In this document: one piece after another, positions 7,613 through 16,910 of the stretch
Position numbering within the stretch: the stretch's first letter is position 1
Layout: each line of letters starts with the position of its first letter
Source of the DNA: JBPOFM01 sp051252455
GTDB taxonomy: Bacteria; Bacteroidota; Bacteroidia; Flavobacteriales; Flavobacteriaceae
Reading direction: 5' to 3'
DNA: 64,000 nucleotides
Assembly: GCA_051252455.1 (NCBI GenBank)
Contig: JBPOFM010000005.1
Coordinates: 1 to 64,000, forward strand
Notes under the pieces: model-generated
What the model was told of the DNA's origin: nothing
The model's database searches: none
Seen by the model: only the letters and a program-made list of their open reading frames with translations
Program-made: the position numbers and the translations under genes

Positions 7613-7993
7613 TTATTTTACTGCAATCATACTAATTTCCACATTCACAAACTTTGGCAAATTAGCAACTTCGACAGTTTCACGAGCAGGAGCAGTGTCG
7701 CTATTAAAATAAGTTGCATACACATCATTGATTTGACCGAAATTGTTCATGTCGCTAATAAAAATAGAGCTTTTTACGACATTTTCAAATGTCATGTCAG
7801 CAGCATCAAGAACAGCTTTCATGTTTTCCATGACCTGTTTGGTTTCCGTTTTAATGTCAGACAAAATCAATTCCCCACTTTCTGGGTCAATTGCAATTTG
7901 CCCTGAAGTAAACAACATATTCCCTGTTAAAACTGCTTGATTATAAGGTCCTATTGGAGCCGGAGCTTTTGAAGTATGGATGATTTTTTTCAT
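7613..7993 (-). CDS. ridA: RidA-family reactive intermediate/imine deaminase
   Basis: 126 aa, the standard RidA length. These trimeric cytosolic enzymes hydrolyse reactive enamines/imines produced by PLP enzymes such as threonine dehydratase. Characteristic segments are APAPIGPYNQAV (residues 10-21), LFTSGQIAIDP (about 27-37), and a C-terminal ARETVEVANLP containing the substrate-carboxylate Arg, followed by VEISMIAVK. It lies 64 nt downstream of lptD on the same strand and may be co-transcribed with it. Confidence 0.95.
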   Translation of the reverse strand: MKKIIHTSKAPAPIGPYNQAVLTGNMLFTSGQIAIDPESGELILSDIKTETKQVMENMKAVLDAADMTFENVVKSSIFISDMNNFGQINDVYATYFNSDTAPARETVEVANLPKFVNVEISMIAVK

Positions 7994-8036
7994 ATAAGTA
8001 TATTTTAACGGTTAAAATAAAGAAATTAATTGGTAA

Positions 8037-8057
8037 GTTCCAACAGCCAACAGCCTT
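8037..8057. repeat. Short heptamer repeat between lptD and ridA
   Basis: Two copies of aacagcc followed by ttctaca and actgcct, all 7 nt, just past the lptD stop and upstream of ridA. It is short and the weakest member of the 7-nt tract class. Confidence 0.35.
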
Positions 8058-10772
8058 CTACAACTGCCTATCCGGACGATTTCGTTGATCGTACTTAAGA
8101 TCTTTCAACAAGTTAGATTTGATTCCGATGAAGAAACTCCACGACGCACGATCACTAAAAGGAATCCAACTAAAATTCATTCTCCAACTTAAGAGATCCC
8201 GTTCAAAACGTAACTGCGTATAAGTAAATCCTTGATTCTTAAAATCGTAACCAGAAGACGCGCCTAAAGTCCAGCGAGGCGCAATATCCACATCTCCAGA
8301 AAACATCAACGAGTGAGATGAAATGGTGTTTTCACGCGTATTATTGGAATAGTTGGCGGCATATTGCAAACGAAGACTCCAAGGTATTTTGTAATTATAG
8401 AGCTCACTTAATTCCACTTCGTCATCATCGTCATCGTCATTAGTCAAACGCTGATCGGCAAAATCTTGAGGCTTACCAAATAAATCATCCGAACGTCCAC
8501 CACTCAAAAGCGATTCTTGTTCTTCGCGCGCATCCAAGCCATCTCGTTCTTCTGGATTGCCAGAAAAAGTAGCATTGGACAGGGAATACGAAACGTTGAC
8601 GTTGGCAGAAGTCATCCGGAACAAACTACCACCATTACTAACGTTAAAAGTATTTACTTTTCGATTATTATTATCTAAAGCGTAAGGGTCTAAAACCATT
8701 CCAAAGTTGATGCTCATCTTACTGTCAAGAATCTGGGTTCCTCCAGACACTCTCAATGGGCTCCATTGCAACGAATCGCCAGCAAAATTGTAAGAGGTTG
8801 AAAAATTCAAGTTGTCTAAAATCTTGATTTTTTTGGCTTCAGTTTCAGTTGAGTCTTTTGGTCTCACCTTCATTTCAAAGTTATTTGCCAAGGAGATTCC
8901 CATCGAACTGGAAAACGTATTAGTTGGACTACCAAAAATAGAGTTTTGAAAGCGCGTATATTCATCAGTTGTGAACGTGCCATCAGCATCTATATATTCA
9001 AACGTATCATAGTACTCGTCGAATGCAGGATTGATGTTATAACTAATAGAAGGTCTCATCACGTGACGAATCGCCTGAATTTTAGGGTCTTTTCCAGGTT
9101 TTCTGAAATCGAACATGCCATAGACCGTTGTACCAACACTTGTGCTAAAATTATAAGTCCTAAAACTGTCAAAACCATTGAGATCTTCCGTTATGACTTC
9201 ATCTTCTTCAGCATCGTAATAGCGTCTAATGGTATTGAAAGTCCAATTTTCATCAAAATTGGTAGATGCACTAACACTAAAATAATTAAATACCTTAAAG
9301 TTCGTAGTAAGTGGAATGCTATGCTTGACACCCATCAAGGCATCATCAAACATTTCTTTTTTAAAGAATAGAGAATCGGTAGTCTGAATTCTGTTTTCTG
9401 CTCTGATGTTATATTGAAAGTTGATATTCTCAATAATACCTTTCTTTGTGCCAATGGATGGCTCAAACGGATATATACGACTTACACTACCTTGAAATGT
9501 CGGTAAAGTCATATCAATTTGTTGCGTTTGTGTATTTTGTGAATGTGTGGCAGTAACACTATAATTGATGCTTGGTTCTGTGTCAAATGTTTTTGAATAG
9601 GAAATGGAGGATGACAAGGTGTTGTTCAAAAAGTTCGACTGATTGATCTGGTTGATGGATTCCTGATAATAGGTACTGCTTCCAAGATTCACAGAAGCCG
9701 AAAATCTAGAACTTGGACTAGCTTTGGTATCTTGGGAATGTGACCAACGTAAATTATACACAGAGGTTTTTGAGTAATCAGGAAAACCACGCTCACTATT
9801 TATTAAATTTTCGTAACGAAATCCTACATTCCCACTGAAGCGATATCTCAATGCATACTGCGATTCCAATCGTAATCCATAACTGCCATTTGTATAATAA
9901 TCACCCATAACCGCCAAATCGACATAATCACTGATGGCGAAATAGTATCCACCATTTTGAAGAAAATAACCTCTATTACTTTCCTGTCCTGGCGAAGGCA
10001 TGATAATTCCAGAGGTTTGCTTATTGGTCATTGGAAAATACGCAAACGGCAAGCCAACAGGAGTAGGGACATTATAAATGTACATGTTGGTAAACCCTAC
10101 CACTACTTTTTTTCCAGGTACAATTTTAGCTTTTCGCATCCTAAAATAGTATTCAGGATCTTCGCGATTTTCGGACGTAGTAAATTTTCCTTCTTTTAAG
10201 AAGTAAACCGAATCATTTTCTTTTTTCGTTAGTTCAGCATCAATATAACCGCCGCTTTGTTCTGTACGCGAATTGAAAATCAGTGCCTTCTTAGTTTCTG
10301 TATTAAAAATAATGGAATCAGGTTCCACTACATTTGAACCTTGTGTAAATACAGGTTTTTGGGTATAAACACCGGCCGAATCTTTCAGACGTCCCGCGTA
10401 TACTAGATTTTTACTATAATCAATCACAATGATCCCTGATTTGATTTCCATATCCTGATACAAAACTTCGGCCTCGTTATAGAGGTAAATCTTTTGTTCA
10501 CGTTGGTTCATTGAGACATAGTCCGTCGCTTTATACTTCACGATGCTTTCTAGGAAATCTTTCTTTTTTGGTATAGAATCGGATTGAATGGAATCATTCT
10601 CTTTTAAGTTAATAGGTAAACTTCTTAAAGAATCCATCGTCATTACCACACTATCCCGTTCAGTTGATTTAATCGGTTCCGTCGTTTTTGGCAAATCTTG
10701 GGCAACTCCTAAAGTGTTAATAAGCACTGTAAAACTTAAGGTAAAAAGTATGTGGAGTTTGTTTGTACGCAA
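8058..10772 (-). CDS. lptD: LPS-assembly protein LptD-like outer-membrane barrel
   Basis: About 904 aa if started at the TTG at 10772, which places a clean signal peptide (LHILFTLSFTVLINTLGVAQ) at the N-terminus. An ATG at 10853 gives 931 aa but puts 27 unusual residues before it. After a Pro/Thr/Ser-rich linker, residues of about 70-230 form an OstA-like beta-taco (NEAEVLYQDMEIKSG, repeated strands). The C-terminal 600 residues are alternating beta strands of a barrel, ending in aromatic residues plus a charged tail. A run of six Asp is present near residue 780, in a predicted loop. LptD inserts LPS into the outer leaflet. It is divergent from the amidase-mlaD genes, a cluster devoted to the envelope. 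Confidence 0.88.
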   Translation of the reverse strand: MRTNKLHILFTLSFTVLINTLGVAQDLPKTTEPIKSTERDSVVMTMDSLRSLPINLKENDSIQSDSIPKKKDFLESIVKYKATDYVSMNQREQKIYLYNEAEVLYQDMEIKSGIIVIDYSKNLVYAGRLKDSAGVYTQKPVFTQGSNVVEPDSIIFNTETKKALIFNSRTEQSGGYIDAELTKKENDSVYFLKEGKFTTSENREDPEYYFRMRKAKIVPGKKVVVGFTNMYIYNVPTPVGLPFAYFPMTNKQTSGIIMPSPGQESNRGYFLQNGGYYFAISDYVDLAVMGDYYTNGSYGLRLESQYALRYRFSGNVGFRYENLINSERGFPDYSKTSVYNLRWSHSQDTKASPSSRFSASVNLGSSTYYQESINQINQSNFLNNTLSSSISYSKTFDTEPSINYSVTATHSQNTQTQQIDMTLPTFQGSVSRIYPFEPSIGTKKGIIENINFQYNIRAENRIQTTDSLFFKKEMFDDALMGVKHSIPLTTNFKVFNYFSVSASTNFDENWTFNTIRRYYDAEEDEVITEDLNGFDSFRTYNFSTSVGTTVYGMFDFRKPGKDPKIQAIRHVMRPSISYNINPAFDEYYDTFEYIDADGTFTTDEYTRFQNSIFGSPTNTFSSSMGISLANNFEMKVRPKDSTETEAKKIKILDNLNFSTSYNFAGDSLQWSPLRVSGGTQILDSKMSINFGMVLDPYALDNNNRKVNTFNVSNGGSLFRMTSANVNVSYSLSNATFSGNPEERDGLDAREEQESLLSGGRSDDLFGKPQDFADQRLTNDDDDDDEVELSELYNYKIPWSLRLQYAANYSNNTRENTISSHSLMFSGDVDIAPRWTLGASSGYDFKNQGFTYTQLRFERDLLSWRMNFSWIPFSDRASWSFFIGIKSNLLKDLKYDQRNRPDRQL

Positions 10773-10903
10773 TGCTTTTAGGTGTATTTTTGTAAAAGTA
10801 TGGCTCGGTTTTTGAAATGCCAAAATTACATATATTTTTTTGGGATTGTCCAATATAAATCTAAAATTAAAATAAACCGAGATTATTAGCCGTTAGAACA
10901 CTT

Positions 10904-12046
10904 ATGAGAACGAACACCTTATCTACAATCGTATTGACCTCCTTCATATTTATATGTTTTTTAACATCCACAAATGCACAAAAACATAAAAATAAATTTG
11001 TCGTGGTACTTGATGCTGGTCATGGGGGCGAAGATCCTGGGAATCGAGGTAATGGGTTTTATGAGAAGGAGATTGCACTAAATATTATATTGGAGGTTGG
11101 AAAAGAACTAGAAAAAAATCCCAAAATTCAGGTTATTTACACACGAAAGACAGATGTTTTCGTTACCTTGAGAGGTCGTGCAGCCATTGCCAACAACGCG
11201 GATGCCGATTTATTTGTTTCTGTGCATTGCAATGCGCATAATTCTGCTGCAAATGGCACTGAAACTTTTGTATTGGGGCTTCATGCGAACCAGCGTAACT
11301 TTGAGGTTGCCAAAAGAGAGAACGAAGTGATTTTTCTTGAGGACGATCATGAATCACATTACGATGGTTTTGATCCCAACTCACCTGAATCATTCATGGC
11401 AATGACTTTGATGCAAGAAGATTATTTAGATCAAAGTACGCAGTTGGCAAAATTTGTACAAGACAATTTCACACATAAATTGAAGCGAAATAATCGAGGC
11501 GTCAAACAAGCAGGGTTTTGGGTGTTGCATAACACATATATGCCAAGTATATTGATTGAAACAGGTTTTTTGACTTACAAACCAGAAGGCGCATACCTGA
11601 ATTCAAATAAAGGCCAAAATGAAATGTCTGATGCGATCTACAAGGCAATTATAGATTATAAAAAGATTCTAGATCAAAATGTCGGTGAAAATATCTATTC
11701 GGAGCCCGCGACACCAATGGTTGTAACTGAAAATGCCCCAATTGAGAAAGCAGAAATTCCTTCCGTCGAACAAATTTATAATAATATTGTATTCAAAGTT
11801 CAGTTGGCAGCAAGTTCTACCAAATTAGATCCAAAACCAAATAATTTTAATGGTTTGTCTGACATTTCGCGAGAAAAAGAAGGGAAATTGTTTAAATATT
11901 TTTATGGCTATACCTCTGATTATAATAAGGTGAAAAAACTTCAAGAAGAGGCTCAAAAAAATGGATATCCTTCCTGTTTTGTAGTGGCTTACAAAGATGG
12001 TAAACGCATAGACCTTAATGACGCGCTTAAAACAACTGCAAATTAA
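10904..12046 (+). CDS. N-acetylmuramoyl-L-alanine amidase (Amidase_3) with C-terminal SPOR-like domain
   Basis: 380 aa with a signal peptide ending TNAQ. Residues 32-250 are a zinc-dependent Amidase_3 domain: VLDAGHGGEDPG with zinc His40, the glutamate ligand in YEKEIAL, SVHCNAH with His108, and the catalytic Glu219 in ILIETGFLT. It cleaves the bond between MurNAc and L-Ala, usually during septal peptidoglycan splitting. Residues of about 290-375 (IVFKVQLAASS to KNGYPSCFVVAYKDGKRI) look like a SPOR-type peptidoglycan-binding domain, which directs such enzymes to septal denuded glycan. The mlaD-like gene follows after 55 nt. Confidence 0.92.
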   Translation: MRTNTLSTIVLTSFIFICFLTSTNAQKHKNKFVVVLDAGHGGEDPGNRGNGFYEKEIALNIILEVGKELEKNPKIQVIYTRKTDVFVTLRGRAAIANNADADLFVSVHCNAHNSAANGTETFVLGLHANQRNFEVAKRENEVIFLEDDHESHYDGFDPNSPESFMAMTLMQEDYLDQSTQLAKFVQDNFTHKLKRNNRGVKQAGFWVLHNTYMPSILIETGFLTYKPEGAYLNSNKGQNEMSDAIYKAIIDYKKILDQNVGENIYSEPATPMVVTENAPIEKAEIPSVEQIYNNIVFKVQLAASSTKLDPKPNNFNGLSDISREKEGKLFKYFYGYTSDYNKVKKLQEEAQKNGYPSCFVVAYKDGKRIDLNDALKTTAN

Positions 12047-12070
12047 AATCATTCTTACTATATTTATTGC

Positions 12071-12078
12071 TAATTTTG
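12071..12078 (+). promoter_or_regulatory. Bacteroidota -7 promoter element before the MCE gene
   Basis: TAATTTTG matches TAnnTTTG exactly and lies 23 nt before the TTG start at 12102. A start of transcription about 7 nt downstream would leave a leader of about 15-20 nt. No convincing -33 element is seen. Confidence 0.5.
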
Positions 12079-12101
12079 TGCGCAACTAAATCGTTTGAAC
12101 A

Positions 12102-13073
12102 TTGAAAATTTCAAGAGAAGTAAAAACCGCAATATTGGTGATTTCAGGAATCGTTTTAATGATTTTCCTGTTCAATTACCTCAAAGGCATCAATATTTTA
12201 GATAGCAATGCCGAATATCATACCACATTCGATTATAATGCATTGGACACTTCTGCTCCAGTGACCATTAAGGGGAATAAAATCGGAAAAATCGTAGGTA
12301 TAGAATATGATACCAAAACGGGTAAAACCGTTGTTACCATTTCTGTTGAAGATGATATTAAATTTTCCACGAACAGCAAGATAAAACTGTACGAGACCGG
12401 CCTTATGGGAGGTAATGGTTTGGCAATTGTACCAGAGCCAGGCGACCAAATGGCAAAAAGTGGGGATTATTTAGAATCAACTGTGGAGGCAGGTCTTATT
12501 AGAAGTTTGACCGAAAATTTTTCAGGTATTAGCAGCACATTAGGAACGACTATGGAATCGGCTGATACGCTAATGGTCAATCTAAACCGTTTGGTTGTGG
12601 ATGAATCTGAAGAAGGATTGAAGCAAATGATTGCTGAAATGAATAAAACTGTAGCATCCTTCAACAGACTTTCCAATAGTATAAACTCATTGGTTTCAAA
12701 GAATGATGCAGAACTTTCTTCAGCTATTAAGAATTTCAATCAAGTGAGCTCTGATCTAGCTGTGATGAGTGCAGATCTCAAAGACGTAAAGCTTTCAGAA
12801 TCCGTAGCCCAATTGGAAAACACATTGCAAAGTGTCAATTCATTGATGGCTGATGTCAAAAACGGGAATGGAACGCTTGGAAAACTGATGACTGACGACA
12901 AATTGTATACTAATCTTGAAGGTGCGTCAAAACAGATGGAACAATTACTTTTAGACTTCAAGCTGAATCCTAAACGATATGTTCATTTTTCAGTCTTTGG
13001 AAAAAAGCCACCAAAATTTGATGCAGAAGGAAACATTATAGAAGACGAAAAGACACAACCAGACCAGAACTAA
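12102..13073 (+). CDS. mlaD: MCE-domain lipid transport protein (MlaD family)
   Basis: 323 aa starting at TTG. One N-terminal transmembrane helix (about residues 8-26) is followed by a single MCE domain (about 38-115) with the usual TTFDYNALDTSAPVTIKGNKIG entry split by strands. A long predicted coiled-coil region (about 140-265) with heptad Leu/Val spacing follows, then a disordered acidic tail. MlaD-type proteins form hexameric rings that carry phospholipids between the inner and outer membranes with an MlaEF ABC transporter, which is not in this window. Position next to lptD and the amidase fits an envelope role. Confidence 0.88.
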   Translation: MKISREVKTAILVISGIVLMIFLFNYLKGINILDSNAEYHTTFDYNALDTSAPVTIKGNKIGKIVGIEYDTKTGKTVVTISVEDDIKFSTNSKIKLYETGLMGGNGLAIVPEPGDQMAKSGDYLESTVEAGLIRSLTENFSGISSTLGTTMESADTLMVNLNRLVVDESEEGLKQMIAEMNKTVASFNRLSNSINSLVSKNDAELSSAIKNFNQVSSDLAVMSADLKDVKLSESVAQLENTLQSVNSLMADVKNGNGTLGKLMTDDKLYTNLEGASKQMEQLLLDFKLNPKRYVHFSVFGKKPPKFDAEGNIIEDEKTQPDQN

Positions 13074-13082
13074 AATAGACCA

Positions 13083-14396
13083 ATGAATTACATTCCAAAC
13101 ATTCTTTTTGCCATCGCGCTTATCGCAGGTCTAGGATATTTTGCAAAAAATGTAAAGAAACTTGTCCGTAACATAAAGCTGGGTCATGATGTAGATACGA
13201 GTGACCATACGTCACAACGCTGGAAAAACATGGCAATGATAGCTCTTGGACAATCAAAAATGGTGAAACGACCAATTGCAGGGCTTTTGCACGTCGTTGT
13301 TTATGTAGGTTTCGTAATCATAAATATTGAAGTGCTCGAAATCATAATTGATGGCCTGTTCGGAACACACAGAATATTTTCTACGGTCTTACCTGAATCT
13401 TTATATGGATTTCTAATTGGAAGTTTTGAGATTCTGGCAGCGCTTGTCTTTATTTCTGTTGTCATATTTTGGATTAGGAGAAATATCATCAAAATCAAAC
13501 GTTTTTGGGCCAATGAAATGACTGCATGGCCAAAGAATGATGCCAATTACATCCTGTATTTTGAAATGGTGTTAATGATGTTATTTTTAACTATGAATGC
13601 GACTGATGTCGATTTTCAGGCGATGAGTAACGGTAATATCATCAGTCAATATATGATGTCTTGGTTTGGAAACACCTCCACAGAAACTTTGCACATTATT
13701 GAACGTACAGCGTGGTGGCTTCATATTCTAGGCATCTTGGTGTTTCTGAATTATCTCTATTTTTCCAAGCATTTGCATATTTTGTTGGCATTCCCAAATA
13801 CGTATTATGGTAAAGTGAGACCAAAAGGTCAATTTGACAATAATGAGGCCGTTACCAAAGAGGTGAAAATGATGATGGATCCTAATGTTGATCCATTCAC
13901 ACCGGTACCAGAAGGAGCAGAAACTGCCGTACCGGCAAAATTTGGAGCTAGTGATGTTCAAGATTTAAGTTGGGTACAATTGCTAAATGCATATACTTGT
14001 ACGGAATGTGGTCGTTGTACGGATGAATGTCCGGCTAATAAAACAGGTAAAAAATTATCACCTCGAAAAATTATGATGGACACTCGTGACCGTCTTGTAG
14101 AAGTAGGTAATAACATGGACACGAATAATGGTGAATTTAAAGATGATGGCAAGCAATTGTTAGACGATTACATTACTCGTGAAGAACTTTGGGCCTGCAC
14201 AACGTGTAATGCTTGTGTGGAAGCCTGTCCTGTGAGTATTGATCCTTTGTCCATTATTATGGAAATGCGTCGCTATTTGGTTATGGAGCAAAGTGCCGCA
14301 CCGATGGAGTTGAATAATATGATGACCAACGTCGAGAATAATGGAGCGCCATGGCCTTACAATCAGATGGATAGATTGAATTGGAAAAACGAGTAG
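13083..14396 (+). CDS. Membrane-bound cytochrome b-like / 4Fe-4S electron transfer protein
   Basis: 437 aa. The N-terminal half has about five membrane helices (about residues 4-22, 65-85, 110-135, 160-178, 205-225). Histidines such as LLHVVVY and SKHLHILLAFPN resemble heme b ligands of the NarI-like gamma-subunit fold. The C-terminal half has two 4Fe-4S sites, CTECGRCTDECP (about residue 305) and CTTCNACVEACP (about 378). It looks like an HdrE/HdrD-type or GlpC-type subunit passing electrons to or from the menaquinone pool. The partner is the CCG-domain protein that follows. Donor and acceptor are unknown; acyl-CoA/ETF oxidation is one possibility. Confidence 0.82.
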   Translation: MNYIPNILFAIALIAGLGYFAKNVKKLVRNIKLGHDVDTSDHTSQRWKNMAMIALGQSKMVKRPIAGLLHVVVYVGFVIINIEVLEIIIDGLFGTHRIFSTVLPESLYGFLIGSFEILAALVFISVVIFWIRRNIIKIKRFWANEMTAWPKNDANYILYFEMVLMMLFLTMNATDVDFQAMSNGNIISQYMMSWFGNTSTETLHIIERTAWWLHILGILVFLNYLYFSKHLHILLAFPNTYYGKVRPKGQFDNNEAVTKEVKMMMDPNVDPFTPVPEGAETAVPAKFGASDVQDLSWVQLLNAYTCTECGRCTDECPANKTGKKLSPRKIMMDTRDRLVEVGNNMDTNNGEFKDDGKQLLDDYITREELWACTTCNACVEACPVSIDPLSIIMEMRRYLVMEQSAAPMELNNMMTNVENNGAPWPYNQMDRLNWKNE

Positions 14397-14426
14397 AGGT
14401 TTGAGTTGGAAAAAAAAAGTATAGTA

Positions 14427-14503
14427 GTTTAGTCATTCAACTTCTAAACTCCTAAACCTCAAACTCATAAACTTAAACTCATAAACTTAAACTCATAAAC
14501 TTA
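14427..14503 (+). repeat. Heptamer-periodic tract before the CCG-domain gene
   Basis: Eleven uninterrupted 7-nt blocks: gtttagt, cattcaa, cttctaa, actccta, aacctca, then aactcat alternating with aaactta three times, ending 4 nt before the ATG at 14508. The alternation gives a 14-bp tandem repeat. This is the cleanest example of the 7-nt class in the window. Confidence 0.85.
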
Positions 14504-14507
14504 AATA

Positions 14508-15299
14508 ATGAGCGAACAACTTATAGTGCCTACAATGGCAGAATTCATGGCTCAAGGCAAAAAACCAGAAGTGTTATTTTGGGTTGGATGTGCTGGAAGT
14601 TTTGATGATAGAGCAAAAAAGATAACAAAAGCATTCGTACGTATTCTAAATAAAGCAAATGTAGAATTTGCAGTGCTTGGAACCGAAGAAAGCTGTACTG
14701 GTGATCCTGCAAAACGTTCTGGCAATGAGTTTTTGTTCCAGATGCAGGCGGTGACCAACATTGAAGTGATGAATGCTTACGAGATAAAAAAGATCGTAAC
14801 AACCTGTCCTCATTGTTTCAATACCATTAAAAATGAATATCCAGGATTAGGTGGTACCTATGAGGTGATGCACCATACACAATTTCTTAAAACCTTATTG
14901 GACGAAGGTCGATTGACTATCGAAGGTGGACAATTCAAAGGAAAACGTATCACATTCCATGATCCTTGCTATTTAGGTCGTGCAAACAACATATATGAAG
15001 CACCAAGAGATTTGATCCGTAAGTTGGATGCTGAATTGGTCGAAATGAAATCTTGCAAATCACGTGGTTTGTGCTGCGGCGCAGGTGGTGCTCAAATGTT
15101 TAAAGAACCAGAAAAAGGCGATAAGGACATCAATGTGAAACGAACCGAACAAGCAATTGAAGTAAAACCACAAATTATTGCTGCAGGCTGTCCATTCTGT
15201 AATACAATGATGACCGATGGGGTAAAAGCGACCAATACAGAGGGTGAAATTGCCGTGATGGATATTGCAGAGCTAATTGCCAATGCACAGGATTTATAA
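14508..15299 (+). CDS. Heterodisulfide-reductase-like (Fe-S)-binding protein with two CCG domains
   Basis: 263 aa, soluble. It has two cysteine-rich (CCG) domains: VGCAGSFDDR...TCPHCFNT in the first half, and DPCYLGR...KSRGLCCGAGG...AGCPFCN in the second. These bind a non-cubane or cubane Fe-S cluster in HdrB, GlpC and LutA relatives. The preceding gene supplies the membrane anchor and ferredoxin domains, so the two should form one complex that moves electrons between a soluble donor and quinone. The spacer between the genes is a heptamer repeat, but same direction and function argue for one operon. Confidence 0.85.
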   Translation: MSEQLIVPTMAEFMAQGKKPEVLFWVGCAGSFDDRAKKITKAFVRILNKANVEFAVLGTEESCTGDPAKRSGNEFLFQMQAVTNIEVMNAYEIKKIVTTCPHCFNTIKNEYPGLGGTYEVMHHTQFLKTLLDEGRLTIEGGQFKGKRITFHDPCYLGRANNIYEAPRDLIRKLDAELVEMKSCKSRGLCCGAGGAQMFKEPEKGDKDINVKRTEQAIEVKPQIIAAGCPFCNTMMTDGVKATNTEGEIAVMDIAELIANAQDL

Positions 15300-15309
15300 T
15301 CTTTATGAT

Positions 15310-15546
15310 ATGGTTCTAAATTCTAAAATATCAAAGAAGAGATTTATCATTGCAGGGATTATAACAGGATTGATTGGAGGAGGAATTATGTCATTATATG
15401 ATCTTTATAATGAAGAATCCTTTTCAATTATTAAATTTTTAATATTCTTTTTTATATTCGGATTTTTAAATAGTTATTTGCAATATAAGGCCTTAAAGAA
15501 TGTAGAAGAGAGCAATGATCAAGCGTTCAAAAATGATCAATTTTAA
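15310..15546 (+). CDS. Small two-pass membrane protein
   Basis: 78 aa from the ATG at 15310, 10 nt after the CCG-protein stop; an in-frame ATG at 15277 would overlap that gene. Two hydrophobic helices (about residues 12-31 and 39-58) are separated by an acidic YNEES linker. The C-terminal tail is charged and ends DQAFKNDQF. It may be a late member of the Fe-S operon. The family is not recognised; small DUF-type membrane proteins of this kind are common in the family. The following 137 nt to serB show nothing notable. Confidence 0.6.
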   Translation: MVLNSKISKKRFIIAGIITGLIGGGIMSLYDLYNEESFSIIKFLIFFFIFGFLNSYLQYKALKNVEESNDQAFKNDQF

Positions 15547-15683
15547 TTCAATAAGTTTCCAATGTCTTGCATATTATACGCATTAATCTTTGATCAGATG
15601 ATCACAAGCATAACAATAAGTCATCCATCTAAAAAATCAAATAGCTTTGCATATAGTACCGACTCAACTATAAAGTTTTAGCA

Positions 15684-16910
15684 ATGGCTAACGATATTTT
15701 TTTATTAAATATTTCTGGACAAGATAAACCAGGATTGACTTCAGGTTTAACTAACGTCCTCTCACATTACGATGCCAAAGTTTTAGACATTGGTCAAGCC
15801 AATATTCATGATACCTTATCTTTAGGTTTTTTGTTTGAAGTAGAATCCGGTGACAAATCATCTGCTGTTTTGAAAGATCTGCTTTTTAAAGCCTATGAGC
15901 TTGATGTAACAGCCAAATTCACTCCGATATCTTCAGATGATTATGAAAAATGGGTTGACAACCAAGGTAAGGATCGTTATATCGTGACAATTTTAGGTCA
16001 AAAATTAACGGCTGAACAAATTTCTAAAGTCACGGAAGTCATTTCAGATAAAAACTTAAACATTGATGCCATCAAACGTTTAACAGGACGTTTATCATTA
16101 GTGAAAACCGATGAATATCCAAGAGCTTGCATCCAATTATCCATAAGAGGAAAAATTGATGACAAAGCTGAATTCACCAAGAAATTCATGCAGATATCCC
16201 AAGATTTAGATGTAGATATCGCGTTTCAAGAAGATAACATCTACAGAAGAAATAGACGTTTGGTATGTTTTGATATGGATTCAACTTTGATTCAGGCGGA
16301 AGTCATAGACAAGTTAGCGGAATTAGCTGGCGTCGGTGATGAAGTAAAGGCTATTACAGAATCTGCCATGCAAGGTGAAATCGAATTCAATGAAAGTTTT
16401 ATACGCCGAATGAAACTTTTAAAAGGTTTGAGTGAAGACGTATTGCATGATGTGGCTGTGAATTTGCCAATGACCAAAGGTGTTAAACGATTAATTGATG
16501 CGTTAAAAAAATATGGTTATAAAACAGCGATTTTATCTGGTGGCTTCACCTATTTTGGAAATTATCTGCAAAAAGAATTAGGAATCGATTATGTCTATGC
16601 CAACGAATTGGAAATCATAGATGGTAAACTCACAGGAAACTATATTGGTGAGATTATCGACGGCAATAAAAAGGCTGAATATTTGAAAGAAATTGCGAAA
16701 AGAGAAGGGATTGATATCAGCCAAACGATTGCTGTTGGTGATGGCGCGAATGATTTACCAATGCTGAATTTAGCCGGATTGGGAATCGCTTTTCATGCGA
16801 AGCCTAAAGTTAAAAATAGTGCACAAAGTGCAATCTCGAGTATTGGGTTGGATGGTGTTTTGTATCTACTGGGTTACCACGATAAGCATATTGATTTAAT
16901 CGAGGTCTAA
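15684..16910 (+). CDS. serB: Phosphoserine phosphatase with two N-terminal ACT domains
   Basis: 408 aa, matching the long SerB type. It catalyses the last step of L-serine synthesis, dephosphorylating O-phosphoserine. Residues 1-175 form two ACT domains (FLLNISGQDKPGLTS and YIVTILGQKLTAEQIS openings), likely sensing serine. Residues 190-400 are a HAD domain: motif I DMDST (197-201) with nucleophile Asp197 and general acid Asp199, motif II AILSGGF near 285, and motif III/IV AVGDGANDLPML near 352. It is a single-gene unit with a 95-nt spacer downstream. Confidence 0.95.
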   Translation: MANDIFLLNISGQDKPGLTSGLTNVLSHYDAKVLDIGQANIHDTLSLGFLFEVESGDKSSAVLKDLLFKAYELDVTAKFTPISSDDYEKWVDNQGKDRYIVTILGQKLTAEQISKVTEVISDKNLNIDAIKRLTGRLSLVKTDEYPRACIQLSIRGKIDDKAEFTKKFMQISQDLDVDIAFQEDNIYRRNRRLVCFDMDSTLIQAEVIDKLAELAGVGDEVKAITESAMQGEIEFNESFIRRMKLLKGLSEDVLHDVAVNLPMTKGVKRLIDALKKYGYKTAILSGGFTYFGNYLQKELGIDYVYANELEIIDGKLTGNYIGEIIDGNKKAEYLKEIAKREGIDISQTIAVGDGANDLPMLNLAGLGIAFHAKPKVKNSAQSAISSIGLDGVLYLLGYHDKHIDLIEV

